Source of the DNA: Aurantimonas sp036549475
GTDB lineage: Bacteria; Pseudomonadota; Alphaproteobacteria; Rhizobiales; Rhizobiaceae
Direction: 5' to 3'
NCBI RefSeq assembly: GCF_036549475.1
Contig: NZ_JAZHLI010000006.1
Location: forward strand, 62,001 to 126,000
DNA: 64,000 nucleotides
Made by a program: the position numbers and the translations under genes. The notes beneath the pieces are model-generated. The model saw only the letters and a program-made list of their open reading frames with translations. It made no database searches and was not told the DNA's origin. Below, one piece after another: positions 10,775 through 20,226 of the stretch. The stretch's first letter is position 1. Each line of letters starts with the position of its first letter.

Positions 10775-10860
10775 TCAATCGGCAAGGCCATGATCCCGGT
10801 TTGTTCCGATTCGCACGCGATCCCCGTCCGCGCCATCCGCGGCCACTTGCCTAACATTTG

Positions 10861-11829
10861 ATGAAGAGCCCGCTCATGTTCTCCACCGGCCCCAGAATCT
10901 ATGCCGCCGGCGCCGCACACATCGACCGGCGGGCAATTTCGGACTCGCCCTATGTGCCGCGCGCCTCCAACCCCGGACGGCTGGTCGACTGCCCGGGCGG
11001 CTCCGCCTTCAACGCCGTGCAGGCGATGGTCCAGGCCGGCGCCGGCGTCAGCCTGCACAGCGCCCGGGGCGGCGATCCAGACGGGCGCCGGGTCACCGAG
11101 GCGATCCTCGCCCTCGGTGTCACGGACCTGTCGGTGACATGGCTCGACCGCACCACCCCGACCTATACGGCCGTCCTCGACGACAAGGGCGAGCTCGTCG
11201 CCGGAATCGCCGACATGGCGCTCTACGATCTCATGGTGCCGCGCCTGTTCACCAGAAGTGCGGTGCGCACCGCCATTGCCAGGGCCGACGGCATCCTCGT
11301 CGACGCCAATCTGCCGGCCGCGTCGATCGCCGCAGTCACGGGCCAGGCGGCGGGCAAGCCGGTGGCGGCCATCGGCGTGTCGCCGGCCAAGATCGGCCGC
11401 CTGCAGGATTCGCTCGGCGGGATCACGGCGCTGTTCCTGTCCTATGCCGAGGCTGCCAGCCTGGTCGAGGCGACCATCGGCACCAGCCCGCAACTGATCG
11501 CCGAGCTCCTGTCGGAACTGGGCGTCCAGCGTGCCGTGGTGACCGATGGCCCGCGCGAGGCGATGATCCTCGACGGGCAGACCGTGCTTCTGCAGCAGCC
11601 GCCCACCGTCGTGCCGAAGGACATCACGGGGGCCGGCGACAATCTGGCCGGCACCGCCTTTGCCATGCTGTGCGCCGGCACCCCCTTTCTCGACGCGGTG
11701 CGCGCCGGCATCGTCGCCGCCTCGCTGCGGATCTCCTCCGAGCCGACCTTGCTCGAGGAACTCGCGCACAGGATCGCCGAGGGCGTCGCCGCGCTGCACG
11801 AACCCCGCCGGCCGGAGACCGCGTCATGA
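10861..11829 (+). CDS. psuK: PfkB-family sugar kinase, probable pseudouridine kinase
   Basis: This PfkB/ribokinase-fold kinase probably phosphorylates pseudouridine to its 5'-phosphate, judged mainly from the coupled psuG gene. The PfkB features are GGSAFNAVQAMVQAGAGVSL near the N terminus and the signature DITGAGDNLAGTAFA with its catalytic Asp near residue 260. The start is uncertain: ATG at 10861 has no good ribosome site, whereas ATG at 10876 has AAGAG 7 nt upstream and would give 317 residues. A TTG just before 10861 is also in frame. The stop overlaps psuG by 4 bp (ATGA). The gene is divergent from recA. Confidence 0.82.
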   Translation: MKSPLMFSTGPRIYAAGAAHIDRRAISDSPYVPRASNPGRLVDCPGGSAFNAVQAMVQAGAGVSLHSARGGDPDGRRVTEAILALGVTDLSVTWLDRTTPTYTAVLDDKGELVAGIADMALYDLMVPRLFTRSAVRTAIARADGILVDANLPAASIAAVTGQAAGKPVAAIGVSPAKIGRLQDSLGGITALFLSYAEAASLVEATIGTSPQLIAELLSELGVQRAVVTDGPREAMILDGQTVLLQQPPTVVPKDITGAGDNLAGTAFAMLCAGTPFLDAVRAGIVAASLRISSEPTLLEELAHRIAEGVAALHEPRRPETAS

Positions 11830-12740
11830 GCCCCGCTGCGCCCTTCACCCCCTCCGCCGACGTCGCCGCCGCGCTTGCCGCCGGTGCCCCCATCGTTGCG
11901 CTGGAGTCGACCATCATCACCCATGGCATGCCCTATCCGCGCAACCTCGCCATGGCCGAGCGCGTCGAAGCGATCGTCCGCGAGGAAGGCGCCGTGCCGG
12001 CGACCATAGCGGTCACGGATGGCTGCCTGCGGATCGGGCTCGACCGGGACGAACTGACGGCGCTGGCTACGGCGCGCGATGTGCTGAAGCTGTCGCGCGC
12101 CGACCTCGCCTTTGCCGTCGCCACCGGGCGTACCGGCGCGACCACGGTCGCCGCCACGATGATTGCCGCCGCGCTGGCCGGCATCGGCGTCTTTGCCACC
12201 GGCGGCATTGGCGGCGTCCATCGCGGTGCCGAGACGAGCTTCGACGTGTCGGCGGATCTGGAGGAACTGGCGCGCACGCCGGTGATCGTCGTCTGCGCCG
12301 GTGCGAAAGCGATTCTCGACCTGCAGAAGACGCTGGAAGTGCTTGAGACCAGGGGCGTTCCGGTCGTCGGCCATGGCACCGACGAGCTGCCGGCCTTCTG
12401 GTCGCGCAGCTCCGGGCTGCCGGTGCCGCTGCGCCTCGACAGCCCGGCCGAGATCGCCGGCTTCCAGGCCGCGCGCAAGCGGCTGGGCATCGGCGGCGGC
12501 ATGCTGGTCGTCAATCCGCTGGACGCGGCCCATGCCATCCCCCGCGCCAGGGTGGACGACTGGATCACGGCGGCCCTGTCGGATGCGGAGGCCGCGGGCA
12601 TTGCCGGAAAGGCGGTCACGCCCTTCCTGCTGGCCCGCATCTTCGAGCTCAGCGACGGCCGCTCGCTGGAGGCCAACATCGCGCTGGTCGAGGCGAATGC
12701 CCGGCTCGCCGCCCGGATCGCGGTCGCCCGCCACCGCTGA
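11826..12740 (+). CDS. psuG: Pseudouridine-5'-phosphate glycosidase
   Basis: PsuG splits pseudouridine 5'-phosphate into uracil and ribose 5-phosphate, a rare C-C bond cleavage. The 304-residue product matches the family: VALESTIITHGMPYPRNLA near residue 25, then TIAVTDGCLRIGL, the GTGIFA-like GVFATGGIGGVHRGAE stretch, and NPLDAAHAI. These carry the conserved Glu, Lys and His residues of the Mn-dependent active site. It is co-translated with the upstream kinase through ATGA, giving a two-gene salvage route. No pseudouridine transporter gene lies alongside. The stop converges on cckA with 19 bp between. Confidence 0.93.
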   Translation: MSPAAPFTPSADVAAALAAGAPIVALESTIITHGMPYPRNLAMAERVEAIVREEGAVPATIAVTDGCLRIGLDRDELTALATARDVLKLSRADLAFAVATGRTGATTVAATMIAAALAGIGVFATGGIGGVHRGAETSFDVSADLEELARTPVIVVCAGAKAILDLQKTLEVLETRGVPVVGHGTDELPAFWSRSSGLPVPLRLDSPAEIAGFQAARKRLGIGGGMLVVNPLDAAHAIPRARVDDWITAALSDAEAAGIAGKAVTPFLLARIFELSDGRSLEANIALVEANARLAARIAVARHR

Positions 12741-12759
12741 CGCGTCCGGGCCAACGCTT

Positions 12760-15297
12760 TTATTCGTCGAGCATGTTCTTGACCGCCACCGCCAGCTCGC
12801 GCAGCGAGAAGGGCTTGGCGAGGAAGCCGAATTTCTCGCCCTCAGGCAGGTTCTTGGCGAAGGCGTCCTCGGCATAGCCGGAAACGAAGATGAATTTCAG
12901 CTCCGGCCGCTTCTTGCGCATTTCGCGCAGCAGCGTCGGGCCGTCCATCTCGGGCATCACCACGTCGGAGACGACGAGTTCGATCTGCCCGTCCAGTTCC
13001 TCCATCACCTCCAGCGCCTCGATGCCGGAGGCCGCCTCGTGGACGTCGTAGCCCCGCATCTTCAGGGCGCGGACATTGCCGGCCCGCACATGGTCCTCGT
13101 CCTCGACGAGCAGGATCGAGGCGGTGCCCGACAGATCGACCTTGGCGTTGACGGTCACCGCGCTGGTGTCGCTCTTGGACGCGGTCACCTGTGCCGGGAT
13201 ATGCCGCGGCAGGAAGATGCGGAAGGTCGTGCCCTCGCCCGGCCGGGTGTCGACGAAGATGAAGCCGCCGGACTGCTTGACGATGCCATAGACCATCGAC
13301 AGGCCGAGGCCGGTGCCCTTGCCGATGTCCTTGGTGGTGAAGAACGGCTCGAAGATCCGCTCGGCCACCTCCGCCGGCATGCCCGTGCCGGTGTCGGAAA
13401 TCTCGGCCAGCACGTAGTCGCCCTCGGTCATCTCCGCATATCCGAAGCCGGCGACCTCCGCCGCCACCACGTTGCGGGTCGAGATGGTGATGGTGCCGCC
13501 GTCGGGCATCGCGTCCCGGGCGTTCTGCACCAGATTGGTGATCACCTGCTCGAACTGGCCGATATCGGCCATGACCGGCCACAGGTCGCGGGCGTGATGG
13601 CGCTCCAGCTTGGCATGGTCGCCGCTGACCCGCTTCAGCAGCAGATGCATGTCGGCGACCACGTCGGTCAGGTTGAGCATCTTCGGCCGCATCGTCTGCC
13701 GGCGCGAATAGGCCAGCAGCTGGCGGACCAGCGAGGCGGCGCGGTTGGCGCTCTGCTTGATCAGCAGCAGGTCCTGGAAGGAGGGATCGCCGGTGCGGTG
13801 GTTGAGCAGCAGGAAGTCGACCGAGGCGGTGATGATCGTCAGGACATTGTTGAAATCGTGGGCGATGCCGCCGGCCAGATTGCCGATCGCCTGCATCTTC
13901 TGGCTCTTGGCGAACTGATCCTCCAGCGCCCGCTGCTCGGTCGTGTCGACGCCGTAGAGAATGACCACCTCGTCCGCGTCCGGTCCCGAATTCGGGATCG
14001 GGCTGACATAGAAGCGCACCGAGCGGGGCCGCTCGCCCTCGATCTCGGCGTCGACCGGCGGCACGCCCGCCTGCCCTTCCATCGCCGCGCCGAGCGCCTG
14101 GTGGAAGCCGTCGCGCCCGGCCGCCAGGATGCTGGACTCGATCGCGGCGGTGCCGTTGGCCGCATCGTTGCCGAAGATCTGCCGGAACACCGCATTGGAC
14201 CTCACCGCGCGGCCCTGCCGGTCGAGCACGGCGATCGCCATGGGCGAGGAATTGAAGAAGCGGGTGAAGCGCGCCTCGGCGACCTCGACCGGGCTCGCGG
14301 CATGGTTGTCGCCGCTGCGGTTGAGGACCAGCGTGCGCATCGTCCCGGGCGCGGCCACATCGTCGGAGACCGGCTTGCGCAGGAGGCGCACCGGCAGGCT
14401 CCGGCCCGACTGGGTGATCAGGTCGAGATCGATCGCGGTGGTTTCCAGGGCGTCCGCACCGTCGGCGGGCGCGGTCAGCAGGGCCTGCGAGGCCTCGGGC
14501 ACGAATTCCAGGATCGACCGGCTGAACGGGCGGAACTCCACCAGATCGACACCCAGCCAGTCGGCCAGCGTGGCGTTCAGATAGGCAATCTTCAGATCGC
14601 CGTCGGTGGCGAAGAAGCCGGCTGGTGCGCGGTCCAGATAGTCGATGGCGTGCTGCAGGTCCTGGAACGAACTTTCCTGGTGCTTGCGCTCGGAGGTGAT
14701 GTCGAGGATCTGCCAGGCGTGCAGCGTGCCGGTGGAGGTGACCAGCGGGCGCACCGAGGCGCGATACCAGTGCGGCGTCGGCTCGGCGCCGGGGCCCAGG
14801 CTGCGCGGCAGGCGGAACTCGCGCTGCCCCGACCGGTTCTCCCGCGCCAGATTGGCCAGGTGATAGATCGCCTCGGAGGCTTCGGTCTCGCGCGCCAGCA
14901 GCCGTTCCAGCGTCTTCACCCCTGCGGCGTTGGTCGCGCCGGTGGTCTCGCCATAGGCCTTGTTGGCGTAGATGATCCGGCCCTTGCGATCGAGGATCAG
15001 CGTCCCCGTGCGGGCGGCGTCGAGGAAATCCTTGGCGATGGACGCTTCGGCGATCCGGCCGGTGAACTGCACGAAGCCGAGCGCCGTCGCAAAGATCGCG
15101 GCGAGGCCCGCCATGGCAAGGCCGCCGAAGATCACCAGCAGCGCGATGCCGCCATAGGCATTGCCCAGCAGCGCGAGAAGCGCCGCCAGGACCATCAGCG
15201 ATCCGCCCAGCATCAGGAGACGCCTGACACCCGATGCCGCGGTAGCCCTGTCGATCAGCGGCCGGTCTGCAGACCCCGTCGTCGCCCCTCCATCCAT
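12760..15297 (-). CDS. cckA: Cell-cycle hybrid histidine kinase CckA
   Basis: CckA heads the CckA-ChpT-CtrA phosphorelay controlling the alphaproteobacterial cell cycle. The 845-residue protein has two close membrane spans at about residues 25-78, PAS-like regions starting near residue 90 (TGTLILDRKGRIIYANKAYG) and near 360, a HisKA box GGIAHDFNNVLT with phospho-His480, an ATPase domain with N, G1 and G2 boxes (NARDAMPDG, DTGTGM, GKGTGLGLSMVYG), and a C-terminal receiver with phospho-acceptor Asp778 in VVSDVVMPEMDG. The start is the MDGGATTG methionine, behind AAGGAG at 8 nt. It is divergent from the FliO-like gene. Confidence 0.95.
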   Translation of the reverse strand: MDGGATTGSADRPLIDRATAASGVRRLLMLGGSLMVLAALLALLGNAYGGIALLVIFGGLAMAGLAAIFATALGFVQFTGRIAEASIAKDFLDAARTGTLILDRKGRIIYANKAYGETTGATNAAGVKTLERLLARETEASEAIYHLANLARENRSGQREFRLPRSLGPGAEPTPHWYRASVRPLVTSTGTLHAWQILDITSERKHQESSFQDLQHAIDYLDRAPAGFFATDGDLKIAYLNATLADWLGVDLVEFRPFSRSILEFVPEASQALLTAPADGADALETTAIDLDLITQSGRSLPVRLLRKPVSDDVAAPGTMRTLVLNRSGDNHAASPVEVAEARFTRFFNSSPMAIAVLDRQGRAVRSNAVFRQIFGNDAANGTAAIESSILAAGRDGFHQALGAAMEGQAGVPPVDAEIEGERPRSVRFYVSPIPNSGPDADEVVILYGVDTTEQRALEDQFAKSQKMQAIGNLAGGIAHDFNNVLTIITASVDFLLLNHRTGDPSFQDLLLIKQSANRAASLVRQLLAYSRRQTMRPKMLNLTDVVADMHLLLKRVSGDHAKLERHHARDLWPVMADIGQFEQVITNLVQNARDAMPDGGTITISTRNVVAAEVAGFGYAEMTEGDYVLAEISDTGTGMPAEVAERIFEPFFTTKDIGKGTGLGLSMVYGIVKQSGGFIFVDTRPGEGTTFRIFLPRHIPAQVTASKSDTSAVTVNAKVDLSGTASILLVEDEDHVRAGNVRALKMRGYDVHEAASGIEALEVMEELDGQIELVVSDVVMPEMDGPTLLREMRKKRPELKFIFVSGYAEDAFAKNLPEGEKFGFLAKPFSLRELAVAVKNMLDE

Positions 15298-15552
15298 GGT
15301 GATTCGCTCCTTGTCCGCGCCGCCATGACTATGAATCAAAAGCAGATTCGAGGCGAGGGTTCTGCTTGATGCATTTATTCGGCCCGTTGCGGGGGAAAAT
15401 CCCCGCTGCGCCTTCGCGCGCGCCGTCCAACGCTTTATGACCATTCAAGCTGGCGTTGCCCTTGCCCATAGGGTTCATCCCGCGGAAGGTTGGCCCGAGC
15501 GACAAGATCGGGCGCAATCGCTCTCGCGCCAAAGCAGAAGGAAGCCCGGCCC

Positions 15553-17286
15553 ATGCCGCAGTGGATCGTCGATCTCGTTGGGGAAAGCCTCGCGCAGATC
15601 GTCTGGGTGGCCATCGTCGCCGTTATCGTCTGTCTCCTGGCGATGGCGACGATCGTGCTCGCCAAGAAGGCCTTCGGCGGCCGCATCGGCACCCAGTTCA
15701 AGGCCCGCACGCCGCGCCTGGCGGTGATCGATGTCACCCGCATCGACGAGAAGCGCCGGCTGGTACTGGTGCGCCGGGACGAGACCGAGCATCTGATTCT
15801 TGTCGGTGGGCAGAACGACCTCCTCCTGGAAGGCAGCATCCTGCGGTTGCCGGCCGCCGCGCGCAGCCATGGCGACTGGAGTGTCTTGCGCGGCGACGAG
15901 CCGGAGACGGCACGCGTCTCGCGGGAGCACCGCCACGAGCCGGTCAGGCCCGCCGCCGACGAGCGCGTCCCCGCGCACGATCCGGTCGTCGAACCGGCGG
16001 CGCGGCGCGAGACCCGCCATGGGGCGACGGACGAAGCGCCGGTGCCGGACCGGCGTTCTCCCTCCCCGGCGGCGACGCCGTCGCCGGTCGCCGCCGCATC
16101 GGGCGTCGCCGCCGCTGCCGCCCTCGCCGACAGCCCACCGGCCGAGCGCCGGCGCCCCGCCGCCGCCTCCATGCCGGAACCGGAGCCGGCGACCCCGCCC
16201 GCCCCGTCTGCGTCGACGCCCGAGCCGGCGGCTCCCCGGCGCGCGATGGCCACGCCGACCGCGGTCCGCGCGCCAGAAGCCGACACGACATCGCAGGACG
16301 CGGCCAACAATTCCGCCCCCACCGGCCGGATCGAACCGCGCTTTGCCGCTGCCCGGAGCCAGCCCGGGCGTCCCGATCCCGACGCCGAGATGGCTCGCGC
16401 CGACCTGCGCGCGCAGATCAACCGCTCGCAATCGCCGGAATTCTCGCGAGTTCAGGACGCCACCGCTCCGGCTGTCGCCGTCTCGCCGGCCGATGTCCCG
16501 GTAGCGGCACGCCAGCCTCTGTCGGTCCGCAGCTTCGCGACTGCCATCCAGCAGCGCAAGGCGCCGCCCGAAATGCCGCCGGCGGCGGCGCCGCGGCCGC
16601 GTCCGGCCTCCGACGCCCCCACGCCGGGTGCGGCAACGGCCGCCGCCACATCCGTCGGCCCGTCCCGGACACCCCCGCCGGCCCCGGAACCGCGCATCGC
16701 GCCGACCGGTGACCCCACGCCCGCTCCCGTCGCGACGCGAGACAGCCTGCCGGAGCCTGCCGCCCCGGAACCGCGCGCCGAGAAGACGCCGCCCATCGAG
16801 GCCGAACGCGCCGATCCGAGCCTGGAAGACTTCCTTTCGGCCGAGCTCGACACCGACTTCGGCGACGACGAGAGCGAGGACATTGTCGCCCCCGGTTCGT
16901 CCGCAGCGCCCGCCGCAACGAACACGGCCGCGCCACGCCCGGACGATCCGGCCGCGCCGCGCGACATTCCGCGGGTCGAGCTGTCCTCGCGCCCGGTCGG
17001 CTCGTCGGTCTGGCCCGAATTCCCGAAGGCGGAAGCCGCGCAACCGTCGCCGGTTCCTGCGCCGACGATCGAGGCACCGCGCCGCGAGCCGATGACGCCG
17101 CCTGCGCCGGCGAGCGATGACGCAGCCGTCGAGACGACCGAGGCACAGGGCGCGGAAACCCAGGACAAGGCCGCACCAGCGACCGCCGATGCGCCGCCTG
17201 AGCGGCGTCTGACGCTGGAGGAAGAAATGGAGCGCCTGCTGGGCGACTTCAGCCTCGGCGAAAAGGGCGGGCCCAAGCCGAACTGA
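15553..17286 (+). CDS. FliO-like flagellar biosynthesis protein with a long disordered tail
   Basis: The first 100 residues look like FliO, the flagellar export-apparatus assembly factor: a short N terminus, one membrane span at about residues 15-36 (IVWVAIVAVIVCLLAMAT), then the small beta domain RLAVIDVTRIDEKRRLVLV with LILVGGQNDLLLEG. The other 470 or so residues are low-complexity Pro/Ala/Glu/Arg, ending in a short acidic helix EEEMERLLGDFSLGE. FliO of enterics is about 120 residues, so the tail is extreme. AAGGA lies 10 nt before the chosen ATG. No other flagellar gene is in the window; the location beside cckA suggests another envelope role is possible. Confidence 0.7.
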   Translation: MPQWIVDLVGESLAQIVWVAIVAVIVCLLAMATIVLAKKAFGGRIGTQFKARTPRLAVIDVTRIDEKRRLVLVRRDETEHLILVGGQNDLLLEGSILRLPAAARSHGDWSVLRGDEPETARVSREHRHEPVRPAADERVPAHDPVVEPAARRETRHGATDEAPVPDRRSPSPAATPSPVAAASGVAAAAALADSPPAERRRPAAASMPEPEPATPPAPSASTPEPAAPRRAMATPTAVRAPEADTTSQDAANNSAPTGRIEPRFAAARSQPGRPDPDAEMARADLRAQINRSQSPEFSRVQDATAPAVAVSPADVPVAARQPLSVRSFATAIQQRKAPPEMPPAAAPRPRPASDAPTPGAATAAATSVGPSRTPPPAPEPRIAPTGDPTPAPVATRDSLPEPAAPEPRAEKTPPIEAERADPSLEDFLSAELDTDFGDDESEDIVAPGSSAAPAATNTAAPRPDDPAAPRDIPRVELSSRPVGSSVWPEFPKAEAAQPSPVPAPTIEAPRREPMTPPAPASDDAAVETTEAQGAETQDKAAPATADAPPERRLTLEEEMERLLGDFSLGEKGGPKPN

Positions 17287-17451
17287 TCGCAATCAAACGC
17301 CCGCCTGCCTGCCACGGGCGCGGCCAGCCCAGAGGCGGCGATCGTCGATGGTGCGGGATGTCAGAGAGAAACGCGGGGTCGGACTGTTCGCGTCCCTGAG
17401 GCACGCGCCCCCGATGCAGGATGTGGACCCCGTGCGGGGTCGGCCGGTCGA

Positions 17452-17868
17452 CTATTCGTCGCGGTAGACCTTCTCGCGGCGCTCGTGCCGCTCCTGCGCT
17501 TCCAGGGACATGGTCGCGATCGGCCGGGCATCCAGCCGCTTCAGGCTGATCGGCTCGCCGGTCTCTTCGCAATAGCCGTAGGTCCCGTCCTCGATTCGCT
17601 CCAGCGCGGAGTCGATCTTGGCGATCAGCTTGCGCTGGCGGTCACGGGCGCGAAGCTCGATCGCGCGGTCCGTCTCGGAGGAGGCGCGGTCGGCCGCGTC
17701 AGCCTGATTGCTGTTGTCGCTGGCCAGGCCGAGGAGCGTTTCGCGCGATTCCCGCAGGATTTCGGCCTTCCACGCCAACAGCTTTTTGCGGAAATAGTCC
17801 TTCTGGCGGTCGTTCATGAACTGCCCGTCTTCGGACAAGGTCGCATCGATATTGAGTAACTGGCTCAT
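17452..17868 (-). CDS. dksA: RNA polymerase-binding transcription factor DksA
   Basis: DksA binds the RNA polymerase secondary channel and with ppGpp redirects transcription. The 138-residue product has the coiled coil with the catalytic tip DAADRAS (Asp57, Asp60, Ala62 matching the functional D-x-x-D-x-A of E. coli DksA). The C-terminal zinc-finger region keeps only one of four cysteines (Cys100 in YGYCEETGEP); the others are replaced, so it probably binds no zinc. That form is common among rhizobial DksA proteins as I recall. The start MSQLLNIDATL has GGAGG upstream. It is monocistronic. Confidence 0.93.
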   Translation of the reverse strand: MSQLLNIDATLSEDGQFMNDRQKDYFRKKLLAWKAEILRESRETLLGLASDNSNQADAADRASSETDRAIELRARDRQRKLIAKIDSALERIEDGTYGYCEETGEPISLKRLDARPIATMSLEAQERHERREKVYRDE

Positions 17869-18153
17869 CACGCACCTCCGTTTCCGCAATTCGGGCTTAT
17901 AGCGACGCTTGTCTCACGGAACAAGTTAACTCCGACATCCTACAACCAGAATGTGAAGACGTTTCTAAGAGACGGATTTCCCACGATTTTCCGAGTGCTC
18001 TATCCCCCGCGTCGATGACGTGGCGATGACGGCCGGCCCGTGACGGAAAACGGTTTGCCGTTTACCCACAGCCTGGCTCGCCCGCGCCCGCCGGAACGAT
18101 ACGGACCAGGCGACCGATTGCCCGCGTCGCATTTATCGGCATAGTCCCTCGCC

Positions 18154-18678
18154 ATGTCCTCCGCGCCCCCGTCCCGCCTCTACATTCTCCGCCATGCCCA
18201 TTCCGGCTGGGCCCGTCCCGGCGAGAGCGATCATGATCGCCCGCTGGACGCACGCGGCCACGAGGAGGTCGGGCGGCTGACCGCATATCTGCGGCGCGAG
18301 GCCTTCGCATTCGACGCGGTCGTCTGTTCCACGGCGGTGCGCACCCGCGAGACGCTGGACCTGATTCGCCCGGTATTGCCCACCGAGATCGCCGAACAGA
18401 ATTCCGACGCGCTCTATGGCGGCGGGGTCTCGGCCTATTTCGACGCGGTGCGCGGCTCGGCGGGCACGAAGGCGCTCCTCGTCGTCGGCCACAATCCGAT
18501 GATCGAGGAATTCACGCTGTCCCTCGCCGGAACCGGCGATTCCGCCGCGCTGGCTACCGCCAGCCAAGGCTTCCCGACCGGCGGCTTGGCGATCCTGGAA
18601 TTTCCCGGCCCGCTCTCCGAGATCGCGGCCGGCACTGGCGATCTGCGCCGCCTCTTCGATCCGGACGAAGACGGCTGA
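18154..18678 (+). CDS. SixA-type histidine phosphatase
   Basis: A 174-residue histidine-phosphatase (phosphoglycerate mutase-like) protein. The N-terminal RHAHSGW (His at residues 13 and 15) is the RHG catalytic motif; VVCSTAVRTRETL supplies the second Arg, and VVGHNPMIEEFT the second catalytic His. The size and FPTGGLAILEF near the C terminus match SixA, which dephosphorylates phosphohistidine in phosphorelays. Its physiological partner here is unknown; the phosphotransferase system or the CckA relay are only guesses. It stands between dksA and ycjX, with 102 bp to the latter. Confidence 0.85.
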   Translation: MSSAPPSRLYILRHAHSGWARPGESDHDRPLDARGHEEVGRLTAYLRREAFAFDAVVCSTAVRTRETLDLIRPVLPTEIAEQNSDALYGGGVSAYFDAVRGSAGTKALLVVGHNPMIEEFTLSLAGTGDSAALATASQGFPTGGLAILEFPGPLSEIAAGTGDLRRLFDPDEDG

Positions 18679-18780
18679 TACCGGGCCGCCTCGGGGTCCA
18701 GCCTTTCGGGCGGCCTCCGGCAGACCTATATCGGCCTGCACGACCGACAGAGAGCCCCGAGAGGACCCCAGCCCCAGCCT

Positions 18781-20226
18781 ATGACCTCCCTTGCCGACGA
18801 AGCCCGGCTCGTCTTCGACACGTTCACCGATCGCACCACCGGCCTGTTCCACCCCACCCTGCGGCTGGGCGTCACCGGCCTGTCGCGCGCCGGCAAGACC
18901 GTCTTCATCACCGCCCTCGTCCACAATCTGCTGCATGGCGGGCGGCTGCCGCTGTTCGAGGCGCAGGCAGGCGGGCGCATCCTGCGCTCGTTCCTGGAGG
19001 AGCAGCCCGACGACGCCGTGCCGCGCTTCCAGTACGAGGAGCATATCCGCACCATTCTCGAGGACCGGCTCTGGCCGAACTCGACGCGCGCGATCTCCGA
19101 ACTGCGGCTGACCATCGAATATGAGTCCGGGTCGGGCTGGGGCCGTATGTTCTCCGGCGGCCGGCTGTCCATCGACATCGTCGACTATCCCGGCGAGTGG
19201 CTCCTGGACCTGCCGCTTCTGGAAAAGGACTTCGCGACCTTCTCGGCCGAATCGCTGGAGCGTGCCCGCCTGCCCGCGCGCCGGCATCTGGCGAAGGCCT
19301 ATCTCGATCTCGTCGACTGCACCGATCTCGATGCGCCGGCCGACGAGCCGACCGCGGTCGCCCTGAGCCGCGCCTTTGCCGACTATCTGAAATCCTGCCG
19401 GGCCGACAGCGCCGCCCTGTCGACACTGCCGCCCGGCCGCTTCCTGATGCCGGGCGATCTCGAAGGCTCGCCCGCCCTGACCTTCGCGCCGATGCCGGTC
19501 GAGGCCGGCCGGACCTATCCGAAGGGCTCGCTCGCCGCGCTGCTTGCCCGACGCTACGAGGCCTACAAGAGCGTGGTGGTCAAACCCTTCTTCCGCGATC
19601 ATTTCGCCCGGCTCGACCGGCAGATCCTGCTGGTCGACGTCATGCAGGCGATTAATGCCGGACCGGAGGCGGTGCGTGACCTCGAGACCGCCCTCGCCGA
19701 CATTCTCGGCTGCTTCCGCCCCGGCCGCTCGACCTGGCTCGGCTCCTTCCTCACCCGCCGCATCGACCGGATCCTCGTCGCGGCGACCAAGGCCGACCAT
19801 CTGCACCGCGACAGTCACCGGCGCCTGGAAGGCGTCGTGCGCCGGCTGCTCGACGACGCCATCGCCCGGGCGAAATTCTCCGGCGCCCGCACCGACGTCC
19901 TCGCGCTGGCCGCCGTGCGCGCCACCCGCGAGGCAAGCGTCGAGGACGGCGGCGAGACTCTGCCCGTCATCGTCGGCACGCCGGCCGAAGGCGAGACCAT
20001 TGGCACCGAGACCTTCGACGGCCGCACCGAGACGGCGATCTTCCCGGGCGACCTGCCCGCCGACCCGGCGAAGCTCTTCGTCGACGCGGCCGCCCCCGAT
20101 CCGATTCGCTTCGTGCGGTTCAAGCCGCCGCGGCTCGAACGCAATGCGGAGGGGCTGACCCTGTCGCTGCCCCATATCCGGCTCGACCGCGCCCTGCAGT
20201 TCCTGATGGGAGACCGGCTGTCATGA
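18781..20226 (+). CDS. ycjX: YcjX-like P-loop protein (DUF463)
   Basis: This 481-residue protein belongs to the YcjX/DUF463 family of putative nucleotide-binding stress proteins. Walker A GLSRAGKT is at residues 33-40, a Walker B-like SIDIVDYPGEWLLDLP (DxPG) at about 122-137, and ILVAATKADH resembles the GTPase N/TKxD specificity motif. A structural link to GTP-binding Ras-like proteins has been proposed for the family. It overlaps the DUF697 gene by 4 bp (ATGA); in E. coli ycjX-ycjF are also adjacent and belong to the phage-shock/envelope-stress region. Its molecular target is unknown. Confidence 0.9.
   Translation: MTSLADEARLVFDTFTDRTTGLFHPTLRLGVTGLSRAGKTVFITALVHNLLHGGRLPLFEAQAGGRILRSFLEEQPDDAVPRFQYEEHIRTILEDRLWPNSTRAISELRLTIEYESGSGWGRMFSGGRLSIDIVDYPGEWLLDLPLLEKDFATFSAESLERARLPARRHLAKAYLDLVDCTDLDAPADEPTAVALSRAFADYLKSCRADSAALSTLPPGRFLMPGDLEGSPALTFAPMPVEAGRTYPKGSLAALLARRYEAYKSVVVKPFFRDHFARLDRQILLVDVMQAINAGPEAVRDLETALADILGCFRPGRSTWLGSFLTRRIDRILVAATKADHLHRDSHRRLEGVVRRLLDDAIARAKFSGARTDVLALAAVRATREASVEDGGETLPVIVGTPAEGETIGTETFDGRTETAIFPGDLPADPAKLFVDAAAPDPIRFVRFKPPRLERNAEGLTLSLPHIRLDRALQFLMGDRLS

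Noticed and set aside
15389..15406. GCGGGG-N6-CCCCGC inverted repeat between cckA and the FliO-like gene
   Set aside because: It lies in the divergent promoter region with no T-run in either direction, so it is not a terminator, and nothing links it to a known regulator.
17426..17441. GACCCC-GTGC-GGGGTC hairpin after dksA
   Set aside because: No T-run follows on the minus strand; too short to call a terminator.
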